The position numbers and the translations under genes are program-made. The notes under the pieces are model-generated. The model did no database searches. It saw nothing but the letters and a program-made list of their open reading frames with translations, and had not been told where the DNA came from. Positions 17,414 through 25,300 of a stretch of DNA of 64,000 nt are shown piece after piece (position 1 is the first letter of the stretch; every line of letters starts with the position of its first letter). The DNA is from Bacteroidales bacterium (GTDB lineage Bacteria > Bacteroidota > Bacteroidia > Bacteroidales > UBA932): assembly GCA_016290835.1 (NCBI GenBank), contig JAEEVG010000004.1, positions 28,292 to 92,291 of the forward strand, read 5' to 3'.

Positions 17414-18132
17414 TTCATGACCGTGCTGGTGCCGAACACCGATGCGTGGTGCTGGCGGTTGTCTTCGATCTGCCCGATGATGCCGTCCTTGATGTGGATG
17501 ATCTTGTTGGTGGCGTTGGCGACACCGCTCTCATGGGTCACGACGATGATGGTCATCCGGTCTTCCCGGTTGAGCTGCTGCAGCAACTCCATGATCTCGA
17601 CCGATGTCTTCGAGTCCAGGGCGCCCGTGGGCTCGTCCGCCAGGACGATTCGGGGGCTGGTGATCAGCGCCCGCGCGATAGCCACGCGTTGCTTCTGGCC
17701 TCCGGACATCTCGTTCGGATAATGCTTCGCCCAGTCGGCAAGGCCCAGGCGGTCGAGGTATTCCATCGCCATCTGGTGACGTTTCTTGCGCGCAATACCT
17801 TGATAGAAGAGCGGCAGTTCCACGTTCTCGACGGCGGTTTTGAAGCCGATGAGATTGTAGGACTGGAAGATGAATCCGATCATCCGGTTGCGGTAGTCAG
17901 CAGCCTGACGCTCGGACAGGCCCTTGATCAACTTGCCGTCTATATAATATTCGCCGGAATCATAATTGTCCAGGATGCCCAGGATGTTGAGCAGGGTGGA
18001 TTTGCCGGAGCCGGAGGCGCCCATGATGGAGACGAACTCCCCGCTGTCGATGGAGAGGTCGATTCCCTTCAGCACGTGCAAGGGCTGGCCGTTGTTGTAT
18101 GTCTTGTTGACGTCTTTGAGTTCGATGAGCAT
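17410..18132 (-). CDS. ABC transporter ATP-binding protein (MacB/LolD type)
   Basis: The 240-residue ATPase has Walker A GASGSGKST, signature MSGGQKQRVAIARAL, Walker B IVLADEPTGALD and an H-loop in IIVVTHESGVA. An in-frame ATG at 18162 would add ten residues (MQCNSSIVHY), but it overlaps the -7 box of the promoter, so ATG 18132 with MLIELKDVNKTY is preferred. It leads the exporter operon and should energise both permeases. Confidence 0.94.
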   Translation of the reverse strand: MLIELKDVNKTYNNGQPLHVLKGIDLSIDSGEFVSIMGASGSGKSTLLNILGILDNYDSGEYYIDGKLIKGLSERQAADYRNRMIGFIFQSYNLIGFKTAVENVELPLFYQGIARKKRHQMAMEYLDRLGLADWAKHYPNEMSGGQKQRVAIARALITSPRIVLADEPTGALDSKTSVEIMELLQQLNREDRMTIIVVTHESGVANATNKIIHIKDGIIGQIEDNRQHHASVFGTSTVMK

Positions 18133-18159
18133 ATAGTGTACTATTGAACTATTACACTG

Positions 18160-18189
18160 CAAAGGTATACATTATTTTTTTATCTGCAA
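18160..18189 (-). promoter_or_regulatory. Promoter of the MacAB-TolC-like operon
   Basis: On the minus strand a TTG (18189-18187) and TACCTTTG (18167-18160) are 19 nt apart, the expected Bacteroidetes spacing, in an AT-rich stretch upstream of ATG 18132. The leader would be about 23 bases. Confidence 0.6.
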
Positions 18190-18632
18190 GAATAATTCCA
18201 GCTTTTTTTGTCTGTCGCACTTATCATTCTTTTCGCAAAGATACAATTGTTTTATTGAAATGCAATAGAATCTTATTGATTTTTAGCGAATATTTATTGT
18301 TTTTCGAGAATTCACGCGGAAAAGACGGTGTAATCTTCCTCGAAACCCGCTACCCCGCCCGCCCATAATACCACCGCCTTCATTCCATTCCAGAAATAGG
18401 TGTCCAGTAAACCGCCTTCGTACGCGATATTTGTGGCTACCTGTCGGACTTTTTGTTGATTATCAGCCATTTGATGGTATAGGTGTACGGCTTTTTTGCA
18501 CCAGAAGGCGTTTTTCTGGACACCTGTCTGAAAGATGAGTCAACCCCCGCCAGAGATAATCCGGGTGGCCCGGAAAAAGGCCTTCCGCCGGGCCATCCTC
18601 CACGTCAAATAACATCCTTACGGGATTTTCAG

Positions 18633-18785
18633 ACAGAATACAGCCTTCTTTCTGTCTGTAGGGAGATTTTTGTCGACCTATGGACAGGTATAGGGCCTCT
18701 GGCTGTCTGTAGGTCATCCATATTGATGGGCCGGACAGGATCAAGGCTGTTTTCTGTCCGTAGGCCCCGATGGCTGCCACTGGCT
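18633..18785. repeat. Three degenerate 51-bp tandem units
   Basis: Units begin at 18633, 18684 and 18735. Each starts with ACAG, and each has CTGTC(T/C)GTAGG-like sequence starting 19 bases in (CTGTCTGTAGG at 18652 and 18703, CTGTCCGTAGG at 18754). The remainder of each unit is poorly conserved, so the array is old or maintained only at these positions. Confidence 0.6.
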
Positions 18786-18809
18786 GTGAAGTCTGGCTTG
18801 CCAACCACC

Positions 18810-18896
18810 GCAGCGGGGTGTAAAATGGGCTCTGGGACACCCCGGGGGATGGGAAACCAGGCAGCGGGGTGAGAATCGGGGTCTGGGACACCCCGG
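18810..18896. repeat. Two GC-rich 51-bp-spaced repeat copies
   Basis: GCAGCGGGGTG at 18810 and again at 18861 is followed in both copies by TCTGGGACACCCCGG after a variable core. The start-to-start distance is 51 bp, the same as in the array at 18633-18785 but in a different register. Confidence 0.6.
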
Positions 18897-19005
18897 ACGG
18901 GGGAGGATTGCCGGTCTGGCCGGCAATGACATGAATGGCCGGGGATGAAGGCCGGTCCCCGGCCGGGACGGACGCCGAGGCGGGACGGCGGGAGCTGCGG
19001 ACAAA

Positions 19006-19047
19006 AAAAGAAGGCGACCGATAATCGCTTATCAGTCACCTTCTTTT
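19006..19047 (-). terminator. Intrinsic terminator after the 19063 gene
   Basis: Outer arms 19006-19018 (AAAAGAAGGCGAC) and 19035-19047 (GTCACCTTCTTTT) pair with one G-U wobble in minus-strand RNA, and an inner stem GATAA/TTATC (19020-19033) extends the hairpin. A T-run follows in the minus direction. It lies 16 bases after the stop of the minus-strand gene. Confidence 0.75.
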
Positions 19048-19062
19048 CGTGGGAATCCCCCC

Positions 19063-19239
19063 CTAGATCTTGTCGCGGATCAGGAAGTAGTACACTGCGA
19101 AGCCGATCCAGCTGAAAATCACGACCGCAATGGAGAGGAGGACCTTCTTCAGCAGGGTGAGCTTGTTGTGCTTGAAAATGTCAAGCACGCACCAGATGGC
19201 GAGAACGACGCCAAGGATGTAAATAATTCTTGCTAACAT
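19063..19239 (-). CDS. Small two-helix membrane protein of the PLDc_N type
   Basis: The 58-residue protein (ATG 19239) has two membrane segments, IIYILGVVLAIWCVLDIF and VLLSIAVVIFSWIGFAVYYF, joined by a short basic loop HNKLTLLKK. This layout and the WxGFxVYYFLIR ending match the PLDc_N family, which occurs as the N-terminal part of cardiolipin synthases or as a stand-alone protein of unknown role. An upstream in-frame extension exists but would overlap queH and lacks membrane or domain character, so the short form is preferred. Confidence 0.8.
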   Translation of the reverse strand: MLARIIYILGVVLAIWCVLDIFKHNKLTLLKKVLLSIAVVIFSWIGFAVYYFLIRDKI

Positions 19240-19240
19240 A

Positions 19241-19825
19241 TTAAATTGGTTTAGAGGGTTGTTGTCTTGAGAATTCGCAGCCGCACCAGGTCTGGTTGTA
19301 GAAGCCCTGCTCCCGGAGCACGGCATTCCGCCGCTCCTGCAGGCCGCCCTTCCGCCAGTTCTGCGGCCAGAAGGACACGGCCTCCCCGGCGGCGGTGCAG
19401 GCCGCGGTGCCGGCGCGGTTCACCTGCTCCAGGTCTTTCCAGCGCGAGGACGCGAGGGTCGTGGCGAGCACCGGCAGGCCCTGTTCCGCGGCATACTCCG
19501 CAGCCCGCCCGAGCCGGAAACGGAAACAGGCCTCGCAGCGGCGGCCTCGTTCGGGTTCGTCTTCAAGCCCGCGGACGGCCTCCAGCCACGCTTCGTGGTC
19601 GTAGGCATCTTCCACCAGTTCCACCCCCATCCGCACGGCGTAGCGCCGCAACTCTCCCAGGCGCAAGTCGTACTCCTCCCGGGGCGTGATGTTCGAATTG
19701 CTGAAGAAGAGCAGCGGACGGATACCGCTGTCCCGGAGGCATTCGAGAATGGCTCCGGAGCAGGGCGCACAGCACGTGTGCAGCAGGATGTCCTTCGCGC
19801 CCGCGGGCGCTTCCACTTTCAACAT
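19241..19825 (-). CDS. queH: Epoxyqueuosine reductase QueH
   Basis: QueH reduces epoxyqueuosine in tRNA to queuosine, replacing the unrelated QueG. The 194-residue protein has the family cysteine pair near the N terminus (LLHTCCAPCSGAILECL), the downstream CEACFRFRL pair, and a C-terminal TWCGCEF segment; these cysteines supply the metal sites of the family. SNSNITPREEYDLRL also fits. It starts three bases after the stop of the hemerythrin-LuxR regulator and runs directly into the small membrane protein gene. Confidence 0.92.
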   Translation of the reverse strand: MLKVEAPAGAKDILLHTCCAPCSGAILECLRDSGIRPLLFFSNSNITPREEYDLRLGELRRYAVRMGVELVEDAYDHEAWLEAVRGLEDEPERGRRCEACFRFRLGRAAEYAAEQGLPVLATTLASSRWKDLEQVNRAGTAACTAAGEAVSFWPQNWRKGGLQERRNAVLREQGFYNQTWCGCEFSRQQPSKPI

Positions 19826-19828
19826 GGG

Positions 19829-20767
19829 CTATTCGATGGCGTTGATGTCGATCAGGTTGTTCAGGATGGCATACACCGTCAGGCCCGCCACGGTCTTGAT
19901 CCCGATCTTGCGGGTGATGTTCTTGCGATGGGTGATCACGGTGTTGATGGAGATGTTGTGCTTGTCCGCGATCTCTTTGTTGAGCAGGCCCCGGGCCACG
20001 CTGACCAGGATCTCCTTCTCCCGGTCGGAGAGTTCCTGCCGTTCGGAGTCGGCCTCCCCGGAAGCGGCGACGCTCTCGCGGGGATGGCGGGGATTCTCCA
20101 GCAGGCGCACCATCGGCACGAGGACGCTGTCCTCGATGTAGGTGTGGCATTTGAGGTCTTCCTGCAGGGCGAATATCTTGAGCAGCAGGGAGATGCGCGA
20201 GCTCCGGTCGCACTCCGGGGGCAGGGACTTCATCACCAGGTTCTTGAAGTCGGATAGCTTCTCGTCGATATTGGAATGGTTCTCCTCGAAGCGGTCGATG
20301 CAGAAGGTGCCGCGGTGCGCGCCGATGATCAGATCCTGGACATAGGGGATCACTTCCTGCTCCTCGAAGGCAAAATGGTTCTCCAGCTCGGTCTTGTAGC
20401 CCCGGAAGAAGTCCCAGACCACCTGGCGCCGCCGCTCCGGGCAGGGTGCGAGCAGCCGGCCGGTCGCCTCCTCCATCTCCACCAGGGCCCGGCTCAGGTA
20501 GTAGTCGTGCGACTGATGCAGATAGCGCAGCACGTCGCCGACGTGGCAGCGGCGCAGCACTTCCATCGAGGGTTTGAAGTCCGGAGAGGAATAGACCTCG
20601 CACAGCAGGATGATCGTATCCGGGTCCAGGCCGGACTGGATGCAGACTTCGGAGATCGTCTTCTCGCCGAAACTGCCGTCGATTCCCACGCGCGCGAGCA
20701 CCCCGAGCAGCCGGTAATTGGCCTCGATCAGGTCTGCAACTTTCATCTTGCCGGAGTACTTGTCCAT
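19829..20767 (-). CDS. Hemerythrin-like domain fused to a LuxR-type HTH regulator
   Basis: With ATG 20767 the protein has 312 residues; an upstream TTG would add six. Residues about 9-60 resemble the ScdA/RIC N-terminal domain (DLIEANYRLLGVLARVGIDG). Residues about 70-225 have the His/Glu pattern of a di-iron hemerythrin: YLHQSHDYYL, NHFAFEEQEVIPYV, NHSNIDEKL and CHTYIEDSVLVPMV. The C terminus (about 245-312) is a LuxR-type HTH: LSDREKEILVSVARGLLNKE and ISINTVITHRKNI. RIC/YtfE proteins handle iron-sulfur damage by nitric oxide and oxygen; joined to an HTH, a di-iron sensor of NO, O2 or redox state is the natural inference. No receiver domain is present. Confidence 0.87.
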   Translation of the reverse strand: MDKYSGKMKVADLIEANYRLLGVLARVGIDGSFGEKTISEVCIQSGLDPDTIILLCEVYSSPDFKPSMEVLRRCHVGDVLRYLHQSHDYYLSRALVEMEEATGRLLAPCPERRRQVVWDFFRGYKTELENHFAFEEQEVIPYVQDLIIGAHRGTFCIDRFEENHSNIDEKLSDFKNLVMKSLPPECDRSSRISLLLKIFALQEDLKCHTYIEDSVLVPMVRLLENPRHPRESVAASGEADSERQELSDREKEILVSVARGLLNKEIADKHNISINTVITHRKNITRKIGIKTVAGLTVYAILNNLIDINAIE

Positions 20768-20790
20768 ACCATACAAATTTAACAAAAATT

Positions 20791-20821
20791 TTTGCGATTA
20801 TCAGAATTATCCCTATTTTTG
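20791..20821 (+). promoter_or_regulatory. Promoter of tRNA-Leu
   Basis: TTTG at 20791-20794 and TATTTTTG at 20814-20821 are exactly 19 nt apart, a near-consensus Bacteroidetes promoter. The tRNA starts 18 bases downstream at 20840. Confidence 0.75.
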
Positions 20822-20839
20822 CAGTCCCAAAGTAGAACT

Positions 20840-20922
20840 GCGGCAGTGGTGAAATGGTAGACACGCTACTTTGAGGGGGTAGTGGGCATTGGCCTGTGTG
20901 AGTTCGAGTCTCACCTGCCGCA
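20840..20922 (+). tRNA. tRNA-Leu (anticodon GAG)
   Basis: The 83-nt class II tRNA has a perfect acceptor stem GCGGCAG/CTGCCGC, a D arm with AATGGTAGAC, the anticodon arm CTACT-TTGAGGG-GGTAG with GAG, a long variable arm (about 20879-20896) and the T arm GTGAG-TTCGAGT-CTCAC. The discriminator is A at 20922 and CCA is not encoded. A terminator follows directly. Confidence 0.95.
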
Positions 20923-20924
20923 CG

Positions 20925-20956
20925 AAAAAGGACATCCGGTTCGGATGTCCTTTTTC
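20925..20956 (+). terminator. Intrinsic terminator of tRNA-Leu
   Basis: A near-perfect hairpin AAAAAGGACATCCG / CGGATGTCCTTTTT with a short loop begins two bases after the tRNA and ends in a T-run. Because the arms end in A-run and T-run it could also act for the minus-strand direction. Confidence 0.85.
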
Positions 20957-20989
20957 GTTTATAACGTTTTTCTTTCCGGCTGGCGGGGG

Positions 20990-21403
20990 TCAGTTGCTTC
21001 TCTTCAGCACGAATGTGTCGGCGATGCCGTCACAGTTATATGCATCCAGCGACATCGTATTTCCGCCTATCTCCCCGGAATAGGAAATGATGGTCTGGCC
21101 CCCGGCGCTCCGGGACAGGCTGAACGAATCCCCTGCAGACCAGTTGACATCATATTTCACCTGGGTCATCCCCAGCAGCCCCGCATAGCCGTGGTAGACG
21201 GAACAGGTCTGTCCGCCGCCATTGAAATGGAGCATGATGACGGCCCTCCGGTCCTCCAGTTCGCCCGTCGTTCCATTCAGGGTCTGAGCCGGGTACTCTC
21301 CGCACCACAAGCTATCTTCGTAGGTCACATCCTGTTTCGTACAGGAAAGCGCCAGGCTGAGGACGATTGCCATAAAACCAACGATTCTTCGAAGTGTCTT
21401 CAT
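20990..21403 (-). CDS. Small lipoprotein, unknown function
   Basis: The 137-residue protein starts at ATG 21403 with a lipoprotein signal peptide ending in the lipobox LALSC (Cys21), so it should be a lipid-anchored periplasmic or surface protein. The mature part alternates short beta-like stretches (RRAVIMLHFNGGGQTCSVY, GQTIISYSGEIGGNTMSL), which suggests a small beta-sandwich or lipocalin-like fold as seen in many Bacteroidetes lipoproteins. No enzyme motif is visible. It stands alone, between tRNA-Leu and the divergent 21575 gene. Confidence 0.8.
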   Translation of the reverse strand: MKTLRRIVGFMAIVLSLALSCTKQDVTYEDSLWCGEYPAQTLNGTTGELEDRRAVIMLHFNGGGQTCSVYHGYAGLLGMTQVKYDVNWSAGDSFSLSRSAGGQTIISYSGEIGGNTMSLDAYNCDGIADTFVLKRSN

Positions 21404-21574
21404 ATTTCAACTCTTTTTGTAGAATAAACACACCCAACCCCGAAACACTGCCCCACAAACCCGAAAAAGAATAATACGATCCCCCGGCGTGATTTCTCAC
21501 TGATTCTTATTATCTTTGAAATTGGAAGGGTGCGGCCCTTCCGGGCCACTTTTCCACTAAAGCCAGATAACGAT

Positions 21575-22336
21575 ATGCGAAAACTCCTCCTACCCGTCCT
21601 TCTCGGAGCGCTGTTGCTCCCGGGCCGGCTCCTGGCGCAGCCGGAGCCCGTGGACCTGGGCCTGTCCGTCAAATGGGCCTCCTGCAACCTGGGCGCCGAC
21701 TCCCCCGAAGACCCCGGCGACCTGTACGCCTGGGGAGAGCTCAAACCCAAGAACAGCTATGTCCTGGACAACTATAAATTCTTCGAACCCGGGCCCGGCC
21801 AGACGAGTGTCAATCCCTGGAACCTCGACTGGCTCCTGACCAAATACTGCTCGGACAAAGAATATGGTCCCCAGAAAACACATTACGGCACGGTGGACCG
21901 CCGGGTTATCCTCGAACTCGAAGACGACGTGGCCAACGTGAAACTGGGCGGGAAATGGCGCATCCCCATGCAGGAAGAGCGGGATGAACTATTCAACGAA
22001 TGCACCTGGACCTGGAAAAAGGTAAAAGGCGTACCAGGCTACGAAGTGACCAGCAAGGTCAACGGCAACAGCATCTTCCTCCCCGTCACGGGCTATTTTA
22101 TGGATGAAGACCTCATCCGCCCGGACGACCTGGGCTACTACTGGACCTCCTCCTTGTATCTCGACGACCCCCGGAAGGCCATCTTCTGGGGATTCAGCGA
22201 GAAGGAAATCTATCCGAGACTCAACCAGGTACCCAACCCCTATGGACACCAGGTCGCGATGTGGTCGCGCGCCGTCGGTTTTGCCATCCGTCCCGTAATC
22301 CTATCAGATTCCTACCAATATGCGAACCAGGATTAA
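21575..22336 (+). CDS. Secreted protein with a Fibrobacter-succinogenes-major-type domain
   Basis: ATG 21575 gives 253 residues beginning with a signal peptide (MRKLLLPVLLGALLLPGRLLAQ). The mature protein carries the hallmarks of this repeatless Bacteroidetes domain: VDLGLSVKWASCNLGADSPE, DLYAWGELKPK, KWRIPMQEERDELFN, and YYWTSSLYLDD followed by RAVGFAIRPV. The biochemical role of the domain is unknown; it is common in surface proteins of Bacteroidetes. Its last 17 bases overlap the next gene, so the two are probably translated together. Confidence 0.85.
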   Translation: MRKLLLPVLLGALLLPGRLLAQPEPVDLGLSVKWASCNLGADSPEDPGDLYAWGELKPKNSYVLDNYKFFEPGPGQTSVNPWNLDWLLTKYCSDKEYGPQKTHYGTVDRRVILELEDDVANVKLGGKWRIPMQEERDELFNECTWTWKKVKGVPGYEVTSKVNGNSIFLPVTGYFMDEDLIRPDDLGYYWTSSLYLDDPRKAIFWGFSEKEIYPRLNQVPNPYGHQVAMWSRAVGFAIRPVILSDSYQYANQD

Positions 22337-25300
22337 TCTGTTTTGGGGCGTCCTGCTGGCCTTCGCGCTCCTGTCCACCTCCCTGCCCGCCCAGGACAAA
22401 GGATACTGGGTGCTTTCGCATTTCCACTTCCGGGACGACTATTTCAATTACCACCACGACTTCATCGAAGGGACGGTCACCTACACCTCCTCCAGGAGCG
22501 TCGCAACCGGCGGGACCATGTACATGGGAGCCGGTACCCAAGAAATAACCGACGAGGAGGAAATCGCCCGCCTGGGCCACGGTTTCACGGAGAACAGCAT
22601 GAAGGTAGGTCTGATGCGCAAATCGGTCGTCACCTGGTCCACCCCACCCCAGACCGTGAAGGCCGGCGAAGAGCATCTCATCAAGATCAACGCCAGCCTG
22701 GATATCGGAGAAAAAGACCAGGAATACGATGTGTCCGTCGAACTGGAGAGACGCGACCAGGGGGATTACCCGCCGCCGGACGAGCGGGATTCCCACAACG
22801 ACAAACGCGGATCGCTGGGTCTGGACGATTCTAATACAAAAATCGTCAACCAGAACCCCTGGGGGAAAAAAGTCCCGATGGTCCCGCCCTTCAACCATCC
22901 GAAGTACTATGAGTTGGAACTCAGCTATACTTCCTATATAATGGGCAAAGTTGTCTCTGCGGCCTATGTCTACAAATACGTCCCCGACCTGAAAGAGGTG
23001 ACCACCTTCGCCTCGGACGAGGAAGGAGAAGATATCGGAGGAGGCGGATCCGACCCGGACAGCCACAAGATTCCCTGGGGGATCATCGGCGTAGGCATCG
23101 TGGGCGGCGGCATCGTCGGGGCCCGGACCCTGCGGAAGTCCCAAAAGAACAAGAAATCCGATCAAAAGAAATCGAAGAAAAAGAAGAAAGAAGAAGAGAA
23201 CGAGGAGGAGCACAGCACCTTCCGGATGGTCCTCTACAAGGAATTCGGCGACACGCTGGTCCTGGGCGAGGCAGCCCGGATGGTAGGCGCCCGGATCGAG
23301 GAGATCAAACCCGGCGGGACCGTCGTCGAACGGCCCGACCTGACCGCGCGCATCTCCATCGCTGCCGAAGAAGGCTGCAACACGGGCAATGTCCGCACGC
23401 AGGGCCGCTACAAGGCGGCGGACGTCTCCGTTGAACCGAAACCGGACGGCTCCGCCCCGGAGCTCGCCAAAGTGCGCTTCAGCTTCAGCGGCACCGGCGG
23501 CATGTACATCAACCACGTAGTCTTCCGGGTCGAGAGCGCCCCCGAGCTGGTGATGGACGAATCCCTGACCTTCGCGGCCTTCTCCAACCAGACCTTGACG
23601 ATGGAGATGGGCATCAACGGCTATGCCGGCCGGGGCGATGTGGAGAAACTGGAAATCTCCCTGCCCCGCGGCGCCGACGAATTCTTCACCGCCCGGCTCA
23701 CCCAGGATGCGGAGAACCCCAGGAAGTTCGTCGCCACGCTGACCGAGACCGGGAAACTCCCGCCGGAAGAGAAGTACGATCCCGACGCCGGCGAAATCGA
23801 GCAGTACATCTGCGAGGTGTCCATCTATCTGCGCGGCCTGCAGGACCCCGTGTCCGGCAGCTTCGACCTGTTCCGCCTGCACCTGGGCCTGGCCATGGAC
23901 CTGCGCGCCCTGAAGGGCTACCTGGTGACCTGGGACAGCACCTACGACCACGAAATCCTCCCGGAAAGCCCGGAAGGAAGGAAGAAGTTCGGCGAAGCCG
24001 CCATCCGCTTCCGGCTGATCGTGGAAGAGCCCGAAACCGGACAGATCAAGAGCGTCATCCCGGACAAGGACCCGGCCTTCGTGTTCCTGGACCTGCCGGA
24101 TGAGAGCCTCCTCTTCCTGGACAAATACGGCAACCAGATCCAGAACCTCTGCGAGAGCATGAAGTTCCAATATGCTTTCGAGACCGTCGCTGAGGATAAT
24201 TTGGTCCTCGGAACCATCCATGCGACCGAGGGCGGTCTGCTGCCGCCCAACCGGGCCAAGGCGAAAGTCCTGATGGTGGTCTCCTGGCACGGGCAGACCT
24301 ACAGCCAGGAGATGGTGGTGCCCATTATCTCGCAGCCCTTCGTGGACATCAACGACAACCGGCGCTACAACGAATGGCTGAAAGACAACCAGCGCAAGTT
24401 CGAGCAGCTGGTGGACATCCGCTACAAGATTGCCTTCGATCCCCGTTTCAACGAGCTGATGCCTTTTTACTATAAGGTTTACGCGCTGGTGGAAGGCTAC
24501 GACCCGCGCTTCGGCATCTACGAACCGGACTACAACAACATCATGCGGATCTTCAAGAGGTATTGCTCCGGCGAACTGGGCCACTACTTCGTGAACGATG
24601 CCGTCTGGAAGCCTACCTGGACCGAAGCCGACGAGAATTTCAACGCGTTCATGGCCACCTGGGGCTCGATGGAGAAATCCATTCCCGTCATCGGCATGCG
24701 CATCGCGCTGGGCTTCTTCACGGCCGGCGCCTCGGAGCTGGTCTTCACCCCGATGAGCGCTTTGACGAGGATGCAGGACTATGTGAACAAGGGCGGAGAC
24801 AGCGCCTGGGAAGGCTTCAAGGTCGCCAGCAAGGAGGTCCTCTTCTGGGAAGGGGTCTTCTATGTGGGCGGCAAGGTATTCCAATACGCCAAGTACAGAG
24901 GCTGGACGGATAAAGCCAAGGACCTCATCAAAGACAAAGCCAAAGCGGGTTACCAGAAACTCAAGGACATCTACAACAGCTTCAAGGCGGGCAAGGACAG
25001 CACCAAGCAGCTGAGCGGGGCGAAGAACGTGAACCTGGCCAAGCTTGGAAAGCAGGTCCAGGAAGGCGGCAAGAAGGTCTCGCAGATCTCGTCGAGCTCC
25101 CGGACCCGGGCGAACGATGCCATCCGCAAGACGCGCAGCCAGGGGGACAAGGCCTTCACCAAGGAATCCATCCTGGCGGAGGAGGCGGCCAAACGCGCCC
25201 GCCAGGACGCCAAGAAGATCCTGGACCACTTCGAAGAGGTGATGAACAACCCCACCGCCAGTCCGGAGGAAATGCGCCGCGCGACCCTCGCCCTGCAGGG

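Larger units (their letters stand above)
18190..19005. other. Gene-free stretch with repeats and a long-range inverted repeat
   Basis: About 0.8 kb has no convincing gene. It is AT-rich at the left (18190-18310) and very GC-rich at the right. AGGTGTCCAG at 18398-18407 is repeated in inverse orientation as CTGGACACCT at 18516-18525. Degenerate 51-bp units follow at 18633-18785 and again at 18810-18896. Several minus-strand frames cross the region, but none has a known domain and the 17-residue periodicity appears in more than one frame, as expected from the DNA repeat itself. Confidence 0.55.

Noticed and set aside
18463-18891. Minus-strand frame with 17-residue periodicity
   Set aside because: The periodicity comes from the 51-bp DNA repeat and shows in other frames too; no conserved residue pattern or start context supports a protein. 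It is kept as a question in the repeat finding.
18633-18896. CRISPR array
   Set aside because: The repeats are too degenerate and there are no unique spacers of constant length between identical repeats; no cas gene is nearby. No other array was seen in the window.
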